A stretch of DNA of 64,000 nt from CAYJEQ01 sp964371155 (GCA_964371155.1 CAYJLI010000007.1:1-64000); one strand, 5' to 3'. Positions 28,719 to 38,002 are shown, counted from the first letter of the stretch. A program made the numbers and translations. The notes: a model not told the origin generated them from the letters alone.

Positions 28719-30071
28719 ATGTCTAAGGAACTATTATTTAAAACACTGAGAAATGAAGAAACCGAAAGAGCACCATGGGTGCCATTTGCTGGAGTACATG
28801 CAGGCTATCTAATAGGTTCGGACGCCACTGAAGTGCTCACCGATGAAGATAAATTAGTTAAGTCGCTCTTAGAAGTGAATAAACTTTATAAACCCGATGG
28901 CCAACCCGTAGTATTTGACCTACAACTCGAAGCAGAAATTTTAGGTTGTGAGCTTTTATGGGCTAAAGACGGCCCTCCCTCAGTTGCTTCACACCCACTT
29001 GCAGAAACTATGAATATACCTTGCGAGTGCACTATACCAAGCGAAAAAGACGGTCGTATGCCGCTTGTGCTCTCCGCAATGCGTAGAATGAAAGAAGCTG
29101 TTGGAGAAACAACTGCACTATACGGGCTTATCACAGGCCCCTTCACCCTCGCTTCACATCTCCGTGGGAATGACATCTTTATGGATATGTACGACGATGA
29201 AGATTATGTGGCTGAGCTCCTCGAATTCTGCACAAAAGTAGCAAAGAAAATGAGCGACATGATGATTGAGGCAGGCATGGATATCATCGCAGTGGTTGAC
29301 CCGCTTGTTTCACAAATTTCCTCCGCTCACTTTGAAGAATTCCTTTCAAAACCATTTACAGATTTATTTGCACATATAAATGAAAAAGCATTCTCCTCAT
29401 TCTTTGTATGCGGAGACGCAACAAGGAATATAGAAGTAATGTGCCATACAAAGCCACATTCAATCTCGATAGATGAAAATGTTGACCTCGTGGTTGCAAA
29501 AGCTATTACTGATAAATACGATATTGTTATCGGCGGTAATATTCCACTTACATCGGTTATGCTTCACGGCACACAGCAGGATAATATGAAATGCGTTGTT
29601 GAGCTTATCGACAGAGCAAACAGCAAGAAAAACCTAATTATTGCCCCAGGTTGCGATATGCCTTATTCCATCCCAGTAGAAAATGCAATCGGTGTAGCAC
29701 AAGCGGTAATTGATACTGATAATGTCCGCAAGATGGTTGAAAACTACACAAGCGAAACTTACGATTTAGATGCGGTTGAGCTTCCTGATTACGATAATCT
29801 AAGCAAACCACTCCTCGAAGTGTTCACCCTCGATTCACTCACCTGCGCTGCTTGTACCTACATGAAAGGTGCGGCACAGGTTACTAAAGACGAGCTTGGC
29901 GATAAAATAGACATGGTTGAATACAAATTCACAGAAAAAGAGAATATTGCAAGATGCATGAAATTAGGGGTGAAAAATCTTCCTTCCATCTATATTAATG
30001 GAAAACTTAAATTCTCCTCAATTATCCCAACAAAAGAAGAGCTTGAAGCGGCTCTTAATGAAGTGATGTAA
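28719..30071 (+). CDS. Uroporphyrinogen-decarboxylase-family methyltransferase (MtaA/MtbA-like) with C-terminal thioredoxin-like domain
   Basis: 450 residues from ATG 28719, which has AAGGAG 6 bp upstream; an upstream in-frame start at 28632 is not supported. Residues 1-350 match the UroD/MtaA barrel, which in methanogens moves methyl groups from the corrinoid protein to a thiol using zinc. The zinc pattern His-x-Cys...Cys is only partly kept: C231 (VCGDAT) and C312 (PGCDMP) are present, but the expected His is F229. Residues about 372-450 form a small thioredoxin-like domain with C376-A-A-C379 and a cis-Pro LPSIY. The final acceptor is unknown. Clostridia lack coenzyme M, so tetrahydrofolate is a reasonable guess. 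Confidence 0.88.
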   Translation: MSKELLFKTLRNEETERAPWVPFAGVHAGYLIGSDATEVLTDEDKLVKSLLEVNKLYKPDGQPVVFDLQLEAEILGCELLWAKDGPPSVASHPLAETMNIPCECTIPSEKDGRMPLVLSAMRRMKEAVGETTALYGLITGPFTLASHLRGNDIFMDMYDDEDYVAELLEFCTKVAKKMSDMMIEAGMDIIAVVDPLVSQISSAHFEEFLSKPFTDLFAHINEKAFSSFFVCGDATRNIEVMCHTKPHSISIDENVDLVVAKAITDKYDIVIGGNIPLTSVMLHGTQQDNMKCVVELIDRANSKKNLIIAPGCDMPYSIPVENAIGVAQAVIDTDNVRKMVENYTSETYDLDAVELPDYDNLSKPLLEVFTLDSLTCAACTYMKGAAQVTKDELGDKIDMVEYKFTEKENIARCMKLGVKNLPSIYINGKLKFSSIIPTKEELEAALNEVM

Positions 30072-30137
30072 TATCATAAATATCCGTACTTTCGGGAAAA
30101 AAGATTTTGTAGGCGTACAATATCATATACAATTATC

Positions 30138-30174
30138 TCATGCTCTTGTAAATATACGGGAGCATGATGTTTTT
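30138..30174 (+). terminator. Terminator of the corrinoid/methyltransferase operon
   Basis: TCATGCTC (30138-30145) pairs with GAGCATGA (30160-30167), followed by TGTTTTT. It is 67 bp after the stop. Confidence 0.85.
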
Positions 30175-30333
30175 ATAGACTTTTTATGATAGCTTAAAAG
30201 ATGTTAGCAAATTTACCCTGTATAATTCACCAATATATATTCGGCAAAAGCATACAAAAACTACACTCCCCTAAAACCCCTTAATACTTAGATAACTTAA
30301 TCCACTGAGCAATGAAGCGTATTAATTTGAAAA

Positions 30334-30441
30334 GCTTCTCAACTATATTAGAAGCAATTTTTCTTCTATGAAAAAATATGCACATTTATAACTGTTTTTA
30401 TGGTTGTTATGTGCTCTTAAATGAAAGGAATGGTCATAAAT
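30334..30441 (+). promoter_or_regulatory. Structured 5' leader with potential H-type pseudoknot (copy 1)
   Basis: P1 is GCACAT (30380-30385) with ATGTGC (30409-30414). P2 is TTTATAACT (30385-30393) with GGTCATAAA (30432-30440), 8 of 9 pairs including one G-U. The loops are 15 nt and 17 nt. The AAAGGA ribosome site is in the second loop and the start codon 30442 abuts P2. A 6-bp hairpin followed by AATTTTT (30334-30361) precedes it. The same arrangement occurs before ychF and, partly, polA. Function is inferred: translational control. Confidence 0.55.
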
Positions 30442-31347
30442 ATGGACTTATATTTAATAACTGGATTTTTAGGTGCAGGTAAAACGACTTTTCTAAAGAA
30501 TTTTGTAAAGCTCTTTAAAGATAAGAGAATTTATTTAATAGTTAATGAGTATGGAAAAGAGGGTGTCGACGGAGTACTACTCAGAGAAATGAATGCCCAT
30601 TTGAGTGAGATAAATAATGGCTCAATTTTTTGTGCTTGTAGACTTGATAAATTTGAAGAAGAGCTTGTAAATGTTACAAATGCCGCTCCCGATATCGTGA
30701 TAGTGGAAGCTTCGGGACTAAGCGATCCCACAAATATTCGAAAAGTCCTTGATAACCCAAATTATCATAGCATCAATTATAAGGGTTGTGTTTGCCTTGT
30801 GGATGCGGCGAGATTTAAAAAAGTCTCCACGACTGCAAGGGTAGTGCCAAAACAGATTTCAGTTTCCACCTTAGCGCTGATAAATAAAACGGACTTATCG
30901 AGCGCAGAGCAGATAGAAAGCGTTAAAAACGAGCTACTTTTACTAAACCCTGCCCTAAGGATAGAAACAACAACATTTGCAGAGATAAACTCAGAATGGC
31001 TAAATTCACTAAAACCAAATGTTGATATGGAATATGCACTCAATACAAAGGACATCACACTGCAAAAAGCCACGATAACAATTTCTTCTGAAATGAAAAT
31101 CAGTGAACTTGAGTATTTTTTAAAGCTAATAGCCGAAGACACATACAGAATAAAAGGTTTTGCAAAACTTGAAGATAAATTACTGCTTATAGACTGTGTG
31201 GGCAATTATGTAAAATTTAGTGAGCACACAGGAAGTGCAGAAAATATAAATAAAATTGTGGTGCTTGCAGGTCCTGAGGTTTCACTTAGGAAACTTCTAA
31301 AAAAGGCGTGCGAGATGTATGGTGGGTTAATTTTAGCTACCGAATAG
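30442..31347 (+). CDS. COG0523 (CobW/YjiA/Zng1-like) GTPase, putative metallochaperone
   Basis: 301 residues from ATG 30442. Walker A is GFLGAGKTT (8-16), the metal-binding C-x-C (C64, C66) lies in SIFCACR, the EASGLSDP switch spans 89-96, and NKTD gives guanine specificity. The C-terminal CobW_C domain is short. Members of this family deliver zinc, cobalt or other metals to client proteins. The neighbouring corrinoid/zinc methyltransferase genes make a client there plausible, but a terminator and about 370 bp separate them. The conserved leader just upstream suggests regulation shared with ychF. Confidence 0.9.
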   Translation: MDLYLITGFLGAGKTTFLKNFVKLFKDKRIYLIVNEYGKEGVDGVLLREMNAHLSEINNGSIFCACRLDKFEEELVNVTNAAPDIVIVEASGLSDPTNIRKVLDNPNYHSINYKGCVCLVDAARFKKVSTTARVVPKQISVSTLALINKTDLSSAEQIESVKNELLLLNPALRIETTTFAEINSEWLNSLKPNVDMEYALNTKDITLQKATITISSEMKISELEYFLKLIAEDTYRIKGFAKLEDKLLLIDCVGNYVKFSEHTGSAENINKIVVLAGPEVSLRKLLKKACEMYGGLILATE

Positions 31348-31405
31348 ATTAATTTGCTAAAATACAAAACTTTAGGAGCTCACATTTTTCTAATATTAAA
31401 TTTTT

Positions 31406-31452
31406 AATTAGCTTATTTTCCTCTAACTACAAGGAAATAAGCTAATTTTTAT
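31406..31452 (+). terminator. Terminator of the COG0523 gene
   Basis: AATTAGCTTATTTTCC pairs with GGAAATAAGCTAATT (one bulged T), followed by TTTAT. It is 60 bp after the stop codon. Confidence 0.88.
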
Positions 31453-31534
31453 ATAATCAAATAGAAATTTAAATATCTGCTCGCAGCCGCTATGTTATAT
31501 GCATGATAAAATCTGAATTTAAAGCAAAAAAGAT

Positions 31535-31567
31535 AGACAACTTTTTTATAGGTTGTCTTCTTTTTTA
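31535..31567 (+). terminator. Terminator-like hairpin just upstream of the nucleotide-sugar dehydrogenase
   Basis: AGACAAC (31535-31541) pairs with GTTGTCT (31552-31558), then TCTTTTTTAA. It lies 47 bp before the start at 31614, after a separate complete terminator at 31406. It may act as an attenuator in the leader of the next gene, but no antiterminator partner was identified. Confidence 0.6.
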
Positions 31568-31613
31568 ATCATTTTCTGCATATAAATGGAGATATAAAAT
31601 GCGGAGGTGGAAA

Positions 31614-32927
31614 ATGGTAGAAAATATTATTAAAGGAATTAAAAATAAAAGCATAACAATAGCCGTAATAGGTCTTGGATATGTTGGCTTGCCATTGGCG
31701 GTTGAAAAAGCGCTTTCTGGCTATAAAACCATAGGATTTGATATTGATAAAGAGCGTGTTAAAAAAATAAATTACCGTGAAAGCTATATAAGTGATTTGA
31801 ATAATGAAAAACTCAGCAGGGCAACCAACAGTAGAAGACTGGTTGCAACGGATGATTTTAGCTATATCAACAAAGCGGATTTCATTGCAATATGTGTGCC
31901 TACACCACTGGGTAAATACAAACAACCTGATTTAAGCTATGTAATGTCCGCCACTGCTGAGGTGGGTAAATATATGAAAAAAGATGCAGTGGTTGTACTT
32001 GTATCAACTACATATCCCGGAACTACAAGGGAACTTATAATGCCAATACTTGAGAAAACCTCGGGAATGAAATGCTCAAAAGACTTTTACCTCGGATTTT
32101 CCTCAGAAAGAGTTGATCCCGGAAATAAAGAGTATAATACAAAAAACACAGCTAAAGTAGTTGGAGGAATGAATGAAGAAACTACTCGAATAATTGCCTC
32201 TCTATATGAAGAGGTAATAGATGCTGAGATTGTAAGTGTTTCTACTCCGGAAGTAGCAGAAATGAGTAAACTCCTTGAAAATATTTATAGAAATATAAAT
32301 ATTGGTCTTGTAAATGAATTTGCAATTATCTGTGATAAAATTGGCGTAAATGTTTGGGAGGTTATTGAAGCGGCAAGTAGTAAGCCATATGGGTTTAAAG
32401 CATTTTACCCAGGTATTGGGGTGGGAGGGCACTGCATACCTCTTGACCCACATTACTTATTATGGAAAATAAGAGAAGCGGGGCTTAGCATTTCTGTGCT
32501 TGAAAATTCAATAAGAATTAATGATAATATGCCGAAATACTGCTTTGAAAGAATATCGAAAATATTAAATGAAAGCGCACTCTCTATTAAAAATAGCAAA
32601 ATACTCATACTTGGTGTAGCATATAAACAGGATATATCCGATATTAGAGAAAGCCCAGCAGTTGAATTGATTGAAGAATTAATAAATCATGGTGCTGATA
32701 TAAAGTTTTACGACCCTTATATAAACTTACTTAGGATAAAAAATGCCGATATATCAGGAGAAAGTGAATTAAGCAAAGAATTAATCTCGGATTGTGATTT
32801 AGTAGTGATAGCTACTGCACATAAAGAGGTTAAATATGAAGAAGTAAGCATATCCGCCAAAAAAATATTTGATATAAAAAATGTAATGAAAGATATCGAA
32901 AACAGAAAAAATATTATACTGCTATAA
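31614..32927 (+). CDS. Nucleotide-sugar dehydrogenase (UDP-GlcNAc/ManNAc 6-dehydrogenase type)
   Basis: 437 residues from ATG 31614, with GGAGGTGG 4 bp upstream (an in-frame ATG at 31599 overlaps that site). The N-terminal Rossmann fold begins with IGLGYVGLP. The active-site cysteine is C274 in GVGGHCIPLDP. SERVDPGN points to the WbpA/WecC branch, which oxidises UDP-N-acetylhexosamines to uronic acids with NAD+. The C-terminal UDP-binding domain is complete. The next gene is a dead copy of the acetyltransferase that acts later in the WbpA-WbpB-WbpE-WbpD pathway; the other steps are absent here. Confidence 0.9.
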   Translation: MVENIIKGIKNKSITIAVIGLGYVGLPLAVEKALSGYKTIGFDIDKERVKKINYRESYISDLNNEKLSRATNSRRLVATDDFSYINKADFIAICVPTPLGKYKQPDLSYVMSATAEVGKYMKKDAVVVLVSTTYPGTTRELIMPILEKTSGMKCSKDFYLGFSSERVDPGNKEYNTKNTAKVVGGMNEETTRIIASLYEEVIDAEIVSVSTPEVAEMSKLLENIYRNINIGLVNEFAIICDKIGVNVWEVIEAASSKPYGFKAFYPGIGVGGHCIPLDPHYLLWKIREAGLSISVLENSIRINDNMPKYCFERISKILNESALSIKNSKILILGVAYKQDISDIRESPAVELIEELINHGADIKFYDPYINLLRIKNADISGESELSKELISDCDLVVIATAHKEVKYEEVSISAKKIFDIKNVMKDIENRKNIILL

Positions 32928-33006
32928 TCATGTTGAGCTCTTTCGAGGGATGCAAAATAGGGTTTTGATTATCAAAATAATAATTTCCAAGAATGGATGA
33001 AGAATA

Positions 33007-33540
33007 ATGGGTATATATATTGATAGTACCGCAATAGTGGATAATAATACCTTAATTGGGGATGGTGGCAAGCTATAATGCTTTACACATTTAGAAAGTG
33101 ATTGTGAAATAATTTAATGATAGGGCAGGGGTGTAAAAATAGGAGACAATGTTAGAATACAAAATGATGTTTCAGTTTATTCAGGTGTAGTGTTTGAAAG
33201 AAATGTGTTTTGTGGTCCCTCCTGTGTATTTACAAATGATTTAAACCCAAGGGTAAACTATCCAAAAAATAAGCAATATATAAAAGCCATCGTCAGAAAA
33301 GGAGCAACTATCGGTGCAAATGTAACTTTAATTTGTGGGATTGAAGTAGGGGAATATGCATTTATAGGAGCGGGAAGTGTGGCGAGCAAACCAGTACTTG
33401 CATATGAGCTTGTATATGGAAATTCGGCAATTCACAAAGGTTGGATATGCAAATGTGGAACTCTGCTAAATAAAAAATTTGAATGTCCTCAATGTAAAAT
33501 AGCTTATGGTAAAAATAGAGACGGTTTGTATCTATTGTAA
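33007..33540 (+). pseudogene. Decayed WbpD-like sugar N-acetyltransferase (left-handed beta-helix)
   Basis: ATG 33007 opens a frame reading GIYIDSTAIVDNNTLIGDG, which hits TAA at 33076. The same frame continues as CFTHLESDCEI, meets TAA, TGA and TAG at 33115-33123, then reads VKIGDNVRIQNDVSVYSG and an intact C-terminal stretch (33190-33540) with hexapeptide repeats and a cysteine quartet, CKCGTLL...CPQC. In the living family the stretch after GDG reads roughly K-x-W-H-F-T-H, so the first stop replaces the Trp codon. The frame is kept throughout, so decay is by point changes and perhaps a small deletion. The 116-codon C-terminal piece alone would not fold as a full enzyme. Confidence 0.88.
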
Positions 33541-33606
33541 GTTATAGCGGTAGTACCATGGTTCTTTTCTAAAGCTATTTAAAGCAGTGTGATGAGAAAT
33601 ATTCCT

Positions 33607-33651
33607 ATAACAAGCACACCTCCCACTTGTTGTGAGAGGTGTGCTTGTTAT
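33607..33651. terminator. Bidirectional terminator
   Basis: A perfect 16-bp stem, ATAACAAGCACACCTC (33607-33622) with 33636-33651, and a 13-nt loop. It separates the pseudogene from the converging chemotaxis-receptor gene. Confidence 0.9.
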
Positions 33652-33681
33652 ATTAGTTATTATTTTAATATATGCTGTAAA

Positions 33682-35457
33682 TTAATATTTGCTGTTATTA
33701 TATTCGGAAAAATCATCGGAATATGCGCTGTCATCAAATTGAACTGGAGCGATAACTTGTGGGGTTAGTGCACTCTCATCAAGTGTGAAGTCAGAAACAA
33801 GATTTTTCAGTAAGTTTGCTTGGCTTGAAAGCTCTTCACTCGCAGCCGCACTTTCTTCACTTGTAGCAGTATTTGTCTGAACAACAACAAAGATTTGCTC
33901 AAGTCCCATAGTGATTTGCTTAATAGTTTCTGCTTGTTCATTTGTTGCAGCAGAAATTTCTGAAACGAGCTCAGTGGTTTGCTGTGCACCATTTAATACG
34001 GCAAGCATATTATCTGCAGTGGACTTAGCAAGGGTTACACCGTTGTTAATAGCTTGTATTGAGGACTGGATAAGTGTGGTTGTGTTCTGCGCTGCTTCCG
34101 CTGATTTTGCAGCAAGATTTCTAACTTCATCTGCAACAACTGCAAAACCTTTACCAGCAGCACCAGCTCTTGCAGCTTCAACTGCGGCATTAAGTGCAAG
34201 GATATTTGTTTGGAAGGCGATATCTTCAATGGTTTTGATAATTTTGCTGATTTCCTTAGATTTAGCATCAATATCCATCATAGAAGCCATAAGTTCTTGC
34301 ATCTGGTTATTACTGCCTGTAACAGCATGTGTTGCACCATTTGCCATTTCAGAAGCTTTATTTGAATTTTCAGCATTTGCGGATACTTGCATGGATATAT
34401 CATTAACTGTTGTAGAAAGGGTCTGAAGGGAATTAGCCTGATCCGATGAGCCTTCAGCAAGTACCTGTGCACCGGCTGAAACTTGGTCAGAACCAGCGGA
34501 AACTTGACTTGCAGCATCGCTTACTTGTTGTAAGATACGGGATAGATTAGTTACAAAAACAGAAATGGAAGTGTTAATCTGAGTGAATTCACCTTTGTAC
34601 AAGTCACTGCTTGAGGTATCGATTACAAAATTGCCGTTTGATAGTTTGTTGAGTTTTAAAGAAATGTCATCAATAACATCATTTAGCGAGCTTATTGTGC
34701 CCTTGATATTACTTGCCATTTCACCAAATTCATCTTTTCCCTCATAAGTGATATTGATACTATTAAAGTCACCCGCAGCGAGTGAAGCCATAGCTGAATT
34801 TGCTTGAGAAATTGGTTTGGAAAAGCTTTTTGTTAAATAGATGATGGTACCTATCGCAAGGGCGGCACCAATCGCTATAATCACACCGAGTGCTATAAGT
34901 GTGGAACGTTCTCTTTCAAATACCCTATTATATTCGCTTTCGGCAAATACATGGATTTCTTCAGACATTTGATTAGCAATTACATTCATCTGATCATATG
35001 TAGCGAAGAAGTCGCCTAAAAACAGATCGGATGCAGACTGATAATCACGGTTATCCATATAGGTTATTAATTGAGATTTATAAGCTTGAAGTTCGGACAT
35101 CAAAGTCACTAATTCAGCATTGAGTGCAATAACCGATTCACTTGTGTCGCTTTCGGAAATAGCAGTTGTGTATTCATAAAAATTCTGCTCATTCTCAGCT
35201 ACTACTGAAAGTGATTGATTAAATGAAGTGTCATCTTCAAGGAAAATTGGTGGGCCTAATAAATTAGTCACACTATCAACTGAGGTCTTCGCATCAATTA
35301 CTGTGTGGGAGAGAGTATAACCACCATTATAAAAGCTTTCAACAATACCTGCTAAAAAACTTATGCTTGTAAATCCACTGTATCCCGTGAATAATAACAT
35401 TGCAGTTACAGCACCTAAAGTTACAGCTAATTTGTACTTAATCTTGAGATTTTTCAT
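33682..35457 (-). CDS. Methyl-accepting chemotaxis protein
   Basis: A 591-residue transmembrane receptor. TM1 (about 8-26) and TM2 (about 186-208) bracket a roughly 155-residue four-helix-bundle-like ligand domain. A HAMP linker follows (about 209-262). The cytoplasmic signalling tip contains the near-invariant EDIAFQTNILALNAAVEAARAG segment and VADEVRNLA. The C-terminal tail is acidic and tyrosine-rich and lacks a CheR-binding pentapeptide. No che or flagellar gene is in this window, so the ligand and the link to motility are unknown. It is monocistronic. Confidence 0.95.
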   Translation of the reverse strand: MKNLKIKYKLAVTLGAVTAMLLFTGYSGFTSISFLAGIVESFYNGGYTLSHTVIDAKTSVDSVTNLLGPPIFLEDDTSFNQSLSVVAENEQNFYEYTTAISESDTSESVIALNAELVTLMSELQAYKSQLITYMDNRDYQSASDLFLGDFFATYDQMNVIANQMSEEIHVFAESEYNRVFERERSTLIALGVIIAIGAALAIGTIIYLTKSFSKPISQANSAMASLAAGDFNSINITYEGKDEFGEMASNIKGTISSLNDVIDDISLKLNKLSNGNFVIDTSSSDLYKGEFTQINTSISVFVTNLSRILQQVSDAASQVSAGSDQVSAGAQVLAEGSSDQANSLQTLSTTVNDISMQVSANAENSNKASEMANGATHAVTGSNNQMQELMASMMDIDAKSKEISKIIKTIEDIAFQTNILALNAAVEAARAGAAGKGFAVVADEVRNLAAKSAEAAQNTTTLIQSSIQAINNGVTLAKSTADNMLAVLNGAQQTTELVSEISAATNEQAETIKQITMGLEQIFVVVQTNTATSEESAAASEELSSQANLLKNLVSDFTLDESALTPQVIAPVQFDDSAYSDDFSEYNNSKY

Positions 35458-35807
35458 TTTAATCTACCCCTTCGTCTTTTTTCTTAACTAAAATTTTCAT
35501 TGCTAAAATTTTATCCACGAAAATTATAACATATTTTTAATGAAAAAAAAAGGCTTGATTAGTTTTTTTAAGTATATTTTGTAGATTTTATTAGTTTTTA
35601 TCAATAATAAATGTATTTTTGCCTGTTAAAAGACTTATTCTGTATAAAATTAAGTAATTAAATCAAAAAAACAGACATAAAACAATATTGGGATATGGAG
35701 TTTGTAATATTTTAAGTTATTACTGCAAATTGCTAAAAAATGTACAACTTGTACAATATAAGACTGCATTTTTCTATTCAAATAAATTTATTTTATACAA
35801 AAACAAC
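35458..35807. other. Non-coding region between divergent genes
   Basis: About 350 bp, very AT-rich. A palindrome TTGTACA-type repeat (tgtacaacttgtaca, 35740-35754) could be an operator. No gene is seen. Confidence 0.4.
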
Positions 35808-35836
35808 TTGAATAAATAGGAAAAAAAGTATATAAT
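35808..35836 (+). promoter_or_regulatory. Promoter of the EF-G paralogue
   Basis: TTGAAT (35808-35813), a 17-bp spacer, and a perfect TATAAT (35831-35836), 87 bp before ATG 35924. Confidence 0.75.
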
Positions 35837-35923
35837 TATGTTATGTTTTTGTTTAGGGTAGTGTGTTTTTTCTACACTTTCCGCCGAATGAAAATGTACT
35901 TTCATAATAAGGAGAGAATATAT

Positions 35924-37996
35924 ATGAGACAATATTTAGCAGGTAAAATCCGCAACATTGCACTCGCAGGCCATGGTGGCAGCGGTAAAACTTCTTTAGC
36001 AGAAGCCCTACTATTTAAAGTTGGGGCAACGGATAGACTCGGCAAAATTTTAGAGGGTAATACCATTTGTGATTTTGATGCAGAAGAAATAAAGCGCAAA
36101 GTATCGGTTTCATCAGCCACAGCCCCTTTTGCATGGGGAAGTGTAAAGATTAATATTATTGACACTCCGGGGCTTTTTGATTTTGCTGCAGGCATGAGCG
36201 AAGGTATCAGAGCTTGTGAAAGTGTACTTATTACTGTTTCAGGAAAATCAGGAGTTACAGTAGGTGCCGAAAAGGCATATAAAATGTCCGAGAAGCTCGG
36301 TAAGGCAAAAATGATTTTTGTAGGAAAATTAGATGCGGAGAATTCCGATTTTTATAAAGTATTAGAGGATTTAAAGGCAAGCTTTGGGCCATCAATTTGT
36401 CCTCTTTGTGTTCCATATGTAGAAGATAATAAAGTACAAAGCTATATAAATCTTGTTGAAAATAAAGCATATAACTATAACGATAAGGGTGAGCCTTCTG
36501 AAGTGCCAATGCCCGATGTTGGACATAGGCTTGACGGTCTTAGAGTTGCTATTTCAGAAGCGGTTGCCGAAACAAATGAAGAACTTTTTGAGAAGTATTT
36601 CTCGGGTGAGCAGTTTACAAGGGATGAAATTATTAGCGGTATTCACACAGGTGTGAAAACAGGCTCAATTACACCCGTATTCTGCGGTTCCGCTACCACT
36701 ATGGAAGGAATAGATATACTGCTTGATGCAATGGTTGACCATCTTCCATCCGCATGGGAAAGCGGTTCTGAAACTGCTATTGATGCAAATGGAGAAGAAG
36801 TTGAGATTGCTTGCACTGATGAAGCACCGCTTGCAGCATATGTATTTAAAACAGTTGCCGACCCATTTGTTGGTAAGCTTTCATTTGTAAAGGTGGTTTC
36901 TGGCAAGCTTTCACCGGATATCGCTCCAATTAATAGCAGAACAAATCAACCAGAAAGACTGGGCAAAATTATATACATGAAGGGCAAAAAGCAAGAAGAA
37001 ACTGCGTTTATTACCGCAGGTGACATCGGCGCTGTAACAAAACTTTCCGACACAATTACAGGCGATTCACTCTGTGATCCTAAAAATGTGGTTGCATTTA
37101 AAGACATTACCTTCCCAAAACCAACACTCACAATGGCTATAAAAACCAAGAATAAGGGTGATGAGGGCAAGGCGGCACAAGGTCTATACAGACTAATGGA
37201 AGAAGATCCAACCATAGGATTTGAACAGGATGCTGAAACAAAACAACAACTTGTTTCAGGTCTTGGTGAACAGCATCTTGATGTAGTGGTATCAAAGCTT
37301 AAGGGTAAATTTGGGGTTGATATCACACTAGTAGCACCAAGAGTTGCTTATAGAGAAACAATACGCAAAAAAGTAAAAGTACAGGGCAGGCACAAAAAGC
37401 AATCCGGCGGTCATGGACAATTTGGCGATGTTTGGATTGAATTTGAACCAACTGTATCGGATGATCTCGTATTTGAGGAAACTGTTTTCGGTGGTTCAGT
37501 GCCAAGGAATTTCTTCCCAGCGGTAGAAAAAGGACTTCAAGATTGCGTTAAAAAAGGTCTTCTTGCAGGATATCCAGTGGTGGGAATTAAAGCAACACTT
37601 GTTGATGGCTCATACCATCCGGTTGACTCTTCCGAAATGGCATTTAAGATGGCAGCAGCAGTTGCATATAAAACAGGTGTTCCCGAGGCTTCTCCTGCGC
37701 TTTTAGAGCCAATTGGCACATTAAAAGTTTATGCAGGTGATACAAATACGGGTGATATCATTGGCGAGATAAATAAGAGAAGAGGCCGTATACTCGGCAT
37801 GAACCCTGCTGAGGACGGACTCCAAGAAATCGTGGGTGAAGTTCCAATGAGTGAAATGCACGATTTTACAACAACTCTTCGCTCGGTTACACAGGGTAGG
37901 GGGCATTTTGAGCTAACTTTTGAGAGATATGAACAGCTTCCCTCACATTTGGAAGCAGGTGTTATCGAAGAAGCTAAGGAAATGGCAGAAGAATAA
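35924..37996 (+). CDS. Elongation factor G paralogue (EF-G2-like translational GTPase)
   Basis: 690 residues from ATG 35924, with AAGGAG 9 bp upstream; an earlier frame start at 35843 is not supported. All five EF-G domains appear present. G1 is GHGGSGKT (16-23) and G3 is DTPG (80-83). G4 reads GKLD (134-137) instead of NKxD. The switch I segment is KRKVSVSSA rather than the RGITI type of canonical EF-G. Both differences place it in the EF-G-like paralogue group, distinct from housekeeping FusA and from TetM-type ribosome protection proteins. It could act in translation under special conditions. The altered G4 suggests weaker guanine specificity. Confidence 0.88.
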   Translation: MRQYLAGKIRNIALAGHGGSGKTSLAEALLFKVGATDRLGKILEGNTICDFDAEEIKRKVSVSSATAPFAWGSVKINIIDTPGLFDFAAGMSEGIRACESVLITVSGKSGVTVGAEKAYKMSEKLGKAKMIFVGKLDAENSDFYKVLEDLKASFGPSICPLCVPYVEDNKVQSYINLVENKAYNYNDKGEPSEVPMPDVGHRLDGLRVAISEAVAETNEELFEKYFSGEQFTRDEIISGIHTGVKTGSITPVFCGSATTMEGIDILLDAMVDHLPSAWESGSETAIDANGEEVEIACTDEAPLAAYVFKTVADPFVGKLSFVKVVSGKLSPDIAPINSRTNQPERLGKIIYMKGKKQEETAFITAGDIGAVTKLSDTITGDSLCDPKNVVAFKDITFPKPTLTMAIKTKNKGDEGKAAQGLYRLMEEDPTIGFEQDAETKQQLVSGLGEQHLDVVVSKLKGKFGVDITLVAPRVAYRETIRKKVKVQGRHKKQSGGHGQFGDVWIEFEPTVSDDLVFEETVFGGSVPRNFFPAVEKGLQDCVKKGLLAGYPVVGIKATLVDGSYHPVDSSEMAFKMAAAVAYKTGVPEASPALLEPIGTLKVYAGDTNTGDIIGEINKRRGRILGMNPAEDGLQEIVGEVPMSEMHDFTTTLRSVTQGRGHFELTFERYEQLPSHLEAGVIEEAKEMAEE

Positions 37997-38002
37997 AAAA
38001 TT

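Noticed and set aside
33190..33540. Intact 116-residue acetyltransferase
   Set aside because: It is only the C-terminal half of a beta-helix enzyme. The same frame upstream carries four stops amid recognisable family sequence.
35924..37996. TetM-type ribosome protection (tetracycline resistance) gene
   Set aside because: The GTPase motifs and length fit the EF-G paralogue group. No resistance context is present.
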